From NCBI GenBank assembly GCA_003024985.2, contig PXIH01S0006572.1: a DNA stretch of 10,597 nucleotides. The stretch is one strand, 5' to 3'. The notes under the pieces are model-generated. The model had not been told where the DNA came from. It worked only from the letters and a program-made list of their open reading frames with translations, and did not search any database. Positions 8,715 to 10,597 of this stretch are shown in pieces (within the stretch, counting starts at the first letter, position 1; the number at the start of each line of letters is the position of its first letter). The translations under genes were made by a program, and so were the position numbers. The stretch is from Euperipatoides rowelli (taxonomy: Eukaryota; Onychophora; Udeonychophora; Euonychophora; Peripatopsidae).

Positions 8715-9302
8715 TTATTCATGGGATGTTTGCAACTGAAAGTCTAAAAGTAACCTTTGTATTTCTAATTTGGCTCGTTCTCGAGCCAAAAGAGGTAGCC
8801 GTTTTAATGTTGCAGCAATGTTCAAACAGAAGTAATCTTCAGCATCCAGTTTTTTATCTTCTTTCAGTGTTCTTAAAACTTCTAATAGGATATTTTCCTT
8901 CAACGGCTGCTGCATAAGTTGATCATCCTTTAAAGGTTGTTGAATTGGTAGATTATCTTTCAACGGTTGATGGATGAGATTATCTTTTAATGGCTGCTGA
9001 ATGTGTATATTATCTTTTAACGGTTGGTGAATAAATACATTATCTTTTAATGACTGTTGCATACACAGATTATCTTTAAATGATTGTTGCGCATAAAGAT
9101 TATCTCTAATTGGTGATTGATTGTGTAAATAATTCCTATGATCTGTGTGGAGAATCAGAGATTTGTTGTCGTATATCACAGGTGCAGATGATGATGATGA
9201 TGATTGCTGATCTACCCTGTCATTACATAGAGATGGTATTTCTTCTAAGCTTTCTTGTGACTCGACACTTTCAGATTCAAATGGAAGCTCATGGCTCCGT
9301 AC
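8715..9302 (-). CDS. Terminal exon of a BESS-motif protein with decapeptide repeats (partial gene)
   Basis: The exon starts in phase 0 right after a good splice acceptor and runs 195 codons to a TAA at 8717-8715. In exon numbering, residues 1-33 form an acidic Ser/Glu-rich linker (LPFESESVESQESLEE). Residues 34-39 are six serines encoded by a TCA-type triplet run. Residues 67-135 are seven tandem copies of a 9-10-residue unit, typically DNLPIQQPLK. Residues 152-189 resemble a BESS motif: an acidic start, aromatic DYF, then LNIAATLKRLP and RAKLEIQRLLLDF. BESS motifs (named for BEAF-32, Su(var)3-7 and Stonewall) mediate protein-protein contacts, commonly at the C terminus of nuclear DNA-binding proteins that carry an N-terminal MADF domain. 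That matches the position here, but no MADF domain is in the window, so a MADF-BESS regulator is inference. The first methionine-like start inside the exon is a GTG, so the real start must lie in an upstream exon. Reading-frame preservation through the repeats argues for a live gene. Confidence 0.8.
   Translation of the reverse strand, partial: VRSHELPFESESVESQESLEEIPSLCNDRVDQQSSSSSSAPVIYDNKSLILHTDHRNYLHNQSPIRDNLYAQQSFKDNLCMQQSLKDNVFIHQPLKDNIHIQQPLKDNLIHQPLKDNLPIQQPLKDDQLMQQPLKENILLEVLRTLKEDKKLDAEDYFCLNIAATLKRLPLLARERAKLEIQRLLLDFQLQTSHE
8736..8849 (-). other. BESS-like motif
   Basis: About 38 residues at the C terminus match the family pattern: acidic residues, an aromatic/hydrophobic pair (YF), a hydrophobic helix, the KRLP turn, and a second basic/hydrophobic helix with K-x-E-I-Q-x-L-L. 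The spacing between KRLP and EIQ is as expected for BESS. Only five residues (QTSHE preceded by L) follow the helix, so the motif is essentially the protein's end. Confidence 0.75.
8898..9104 (-). repeat. Coding minisatellite, 30-bp unit (decapeptide repeat)
   Basis: Seven in-frame units encode DN-x-x-[AIM]-[QH]-Q-[PS]-[LF]-K. Six are 30 bases; one is 27 bases (DNLIHQPLK), so the length change is in frame. A degenerate further unit precedes them (to about 9134) and a decayed one follows (ENILLEVLRTLK). The central units are closest to each other and the N-terminal ones (QQSFK, QQSLK) are more diverged, as expected from unequal exchange or slippage. The repeats link the acidic region to the BESS-like motif. 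Confidence 0.9.
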
Positions 9303-9320
9303 CTGAACGAAAAAAAGTGA
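9303..9320 (-). other. 3' splice acceptor of the terminal exon
   Basis: On the minus strand a pyrimidine tract CACTTTTTTTCGTTCAG ends in AG at 9304-9303, directly before the exon's first codon GTA. The frame stays open a short way upstream and then meets a stop (TAA near 9332-9330), so a splice here is needed. This matches the animal consensus well. Confidence 0.75.
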
Positions 9321-9421
9321 TAATAAAAATAATTAATAAAATGATTGCAAATTGTATAAACTAAGTGACAAATTAACTATTTTTGTAAGTATAATAAAAG
9401 AAAATCATTATATACCTTAGA

Positions 9422-9774
9422 AAGCGGTTCTCAACAGGCGGGCCATAGCCCACTGGTGGTGGAAAGACAATCTCAGGCAAACCATGAATGACAGTAATAT
9501 ATTACAAAGCAATTTGGCCGACTTTCTTTGCACAATCCATCACATTTCCTTAGACACATCTATTATTGAATGTTTTATATCAGATAATTAATATGTGAAA
9601 CTTTGTAGTCTGTGATTCAGTATTTAGATATTAAATAATTTGATCTTATACAGCCTTATTAAATATACAATATCTCATCAGCAATTTCAATAGCAATGGG
9701 GGATAAGCAGGAAGTGGGTTGCGGAATTTATTATTTCCAGTAAGCCATGACCACAGAACGGTTGAGAACCACTG
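9422..9774. mobile_element. Nonautonomous hAT-like MITE in the intron
   Basis: The ends read AAGCGGTTCTCAAC (9422-9435) and, inverted, CAGTGGTTCTCAAC (9774-9761), 12 of 14 matching. CAGTGGTTCTCAAC is a classic terminus of hAT-superfamily elements. Subterminal sequence also pairs more loosely: GGGCCATAGCCCACTGG on the left against GGTCATGGCTTACTGG on the right in inverted form. The element is about 353 bp with no transposase. Flanking CCTTAG on the left and CCTAAG on the right may be a decayed target-site duplication, although hAT normally makes 8 bp. It sits in the intron upstream of the BESS-motif exon. Confidence 0.8.
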
Positions 9775-10597
9775 CCTAAGCTACTAACTACGATGGCTAT
9801 TAGGTGGCTGGTCTATTGAAATCAAATGAGCATTACTCTTTAAATTAAATGCTTATGTAATTATAGAAGATCAGAATGTTTGAAAAATATGAGAAAAATT
9901 AGTGAATAAAAATGATTGCTTTTTAAGTATTAAGTGAGGTTTTTGTGTTTAGTTATATAAGCCATCACTAGATGGCACTTTGTTATTTGGCATTTTATTT
10001 TTGATTATTGAACTAGAGAGATCTAAAGAATAATTATCTCCAGTAGTGGCATACTCATAGTTTAATCTAGATAATAAAATTTTTAATTACAGTAAAGCTA
10101 ATATAAAAGTAAATCAGTAAGAGAAATTTTATAAGAAGCTCTAATCCAATCTATTGACAATACTGTATAAAATTTAAGTGACCAAATTAGAAGGGTAGTG
10201 GTTAATTACCTTGTTAAGAGTGTAGAGTTTCACAATCAAATGAAATAATATCCATAGTGCAAAAATCACCAAAATGACTGAAATTAGTTTTTAGTGCATT
10301 GTAAATATTTAATCACCAAATTTAGCCATTTTAAAATGAAATTTTTTTTGTTTTTCTTTTGCTCATTACTAGGAGTATTTGTTAAAACCAATTCTCTAAT
10401 AATAAATAGTGATGTTTAAAATTATTAAGATAAAAACGATTTTTTTTTTTTGCTAAAAAATATGAGTTAATATGTTTTAAAGGCCTGCCATTTTTCTAAT
10501 AAATCTTTATAAAATGATTTAAAATGAAAGAAAGAAAATGACCACAACCAAATTTTCAAATACAAATATGATGGACAACAACAGACTATAGTCCAGC
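9775..10597. other. Probable intron and upstream sequence of the BESS-motif gene
   Basis: On the minus strand this should include intron and perhaps further exons. Apart from one weak candidate exon (10210-10277) nothing coding was recognised, and no MADF-like Trp/Tyr pattern was found. A small hairpin, GCCATC-ACTA-GATGGC, lies at 9961-9976. Confidence 0.45.
10210..10277 (-). CDS. Weak candidate upstream exon encoding a hydrophobic segment
   Basis: On the minus strand, CTAATTTCAG ends at 10278 and AACAAG|GTAATT gives a donor after 10210, bounding 68 bases. One frame is open for 22 codons and reads ILVIFALWILFHLIVK followed by LYTLNK, a membrane-helix-like peptide. It ends in phase 0, matching the phase-0 start of the terminal exon. 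Against it: T-rich DNA often encodes such hydrophobic peptides by chance, phase agreement has a one-in-three prior, and a transmembrane helix is unexpected in a nuclear BESS protein. A second frame is also nearly open. Confidence 0.15.

Noticed and set aside
8898-9104. The regular ~30-base repeats as a CRISPR array
   Set aside because: The units are contiguous without unique spacers, encode an in-frame peptide and lie in an animal-type genome.
8726-9364. Plus-strand open stretches opposite the BESS exon
   Set aside because: They are antisense shadows of the minus-strand coding exon, with no domain of their own.
1790-9977. Shared 11-mer ACTAGATGGCA at 1790-1800 and 9967-9977
   Set aside because: No similarity extends beyond the 11 bases, so a shared element is not supported.

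Overview
The window looks like nuclear DNA from an animal genome. It is very AT-rich, with long A/T homopolymer runs, little coding sequence and many degenerate repeats. It also holds a decayed non-LTR retrotransposon, inverted-repeat elements of the hAT/MITE kind and one intron-bounded coding exon. No bacterial-style operons, ribosome binding sites or dense ORFs are visible. The coding exon ends in a BESS-like motif. BESS proteins are most abundant in arthropods, so an arthropod is a reasonable guess, but the sequence does not prove the lineage.

Layout from left to right. Bases 1-285 are AT-rich and contain a 12-bp palindrome resembling a tRNA B box. Bases 286-1279 hold the 3' half of a reverse transcriptase of a CR1/Jockey-like non-LTR element, broken by a frameshift near 580-650. 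Its short 3' UTR and (AAT)n tail run to about 1405. From 1407 to 4157 the sequence is mostly unassigned, apart from a 38-bp-period direct repeat (1865-1932), a GC-rich hairpin (2011-2033) and a short protein-like open stretch (2127-2243). Two perfect hairpins sit side by side at 4158-4260.

Bases 4413-6760 are dense in repeats. They include degenerate copies of a roughly 56-bp module in two clusters, a TTA microsatellite, a 494-bp foldback element whose terminal sequence recurs inside it, a 319-bp CpG-richer MITE-like element, and an 82/80-bp tandem duplication that ends at the window's only ambiguous base (N, 6466). Bases 6761-8714 are AT-rich and unassigned, with A/T-only hairpins.

The one convincing host gene part lies on the minus strand. 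It is a terminal exon (9302 down to 8715) encoding 195 residues: an acidic Ser/Glu linker, a Ser run, about seven tandem copies of a decapeptide (DN-x-x-[IM]-[QH]-Q-[PS]-L-K) and a C-terminal BESS-like motif. Its splice acceptor is clear. The upstream intron carries a 353-bp nonautonomous hAT-like element. A 68-base candidate upstream exon at 10277-10210 is compatible in phase but weak. No MADF or other N-terminal domain was found, so the rest of the gene probably lies beyond the right edge.

The genes do not form a pathway: this is one host-gene 3' end in a field of transposon debris. The features most worth following up are the decapeptide repeat beside the BESS motif and several uncatalogued-looking inverted-repeat elements.
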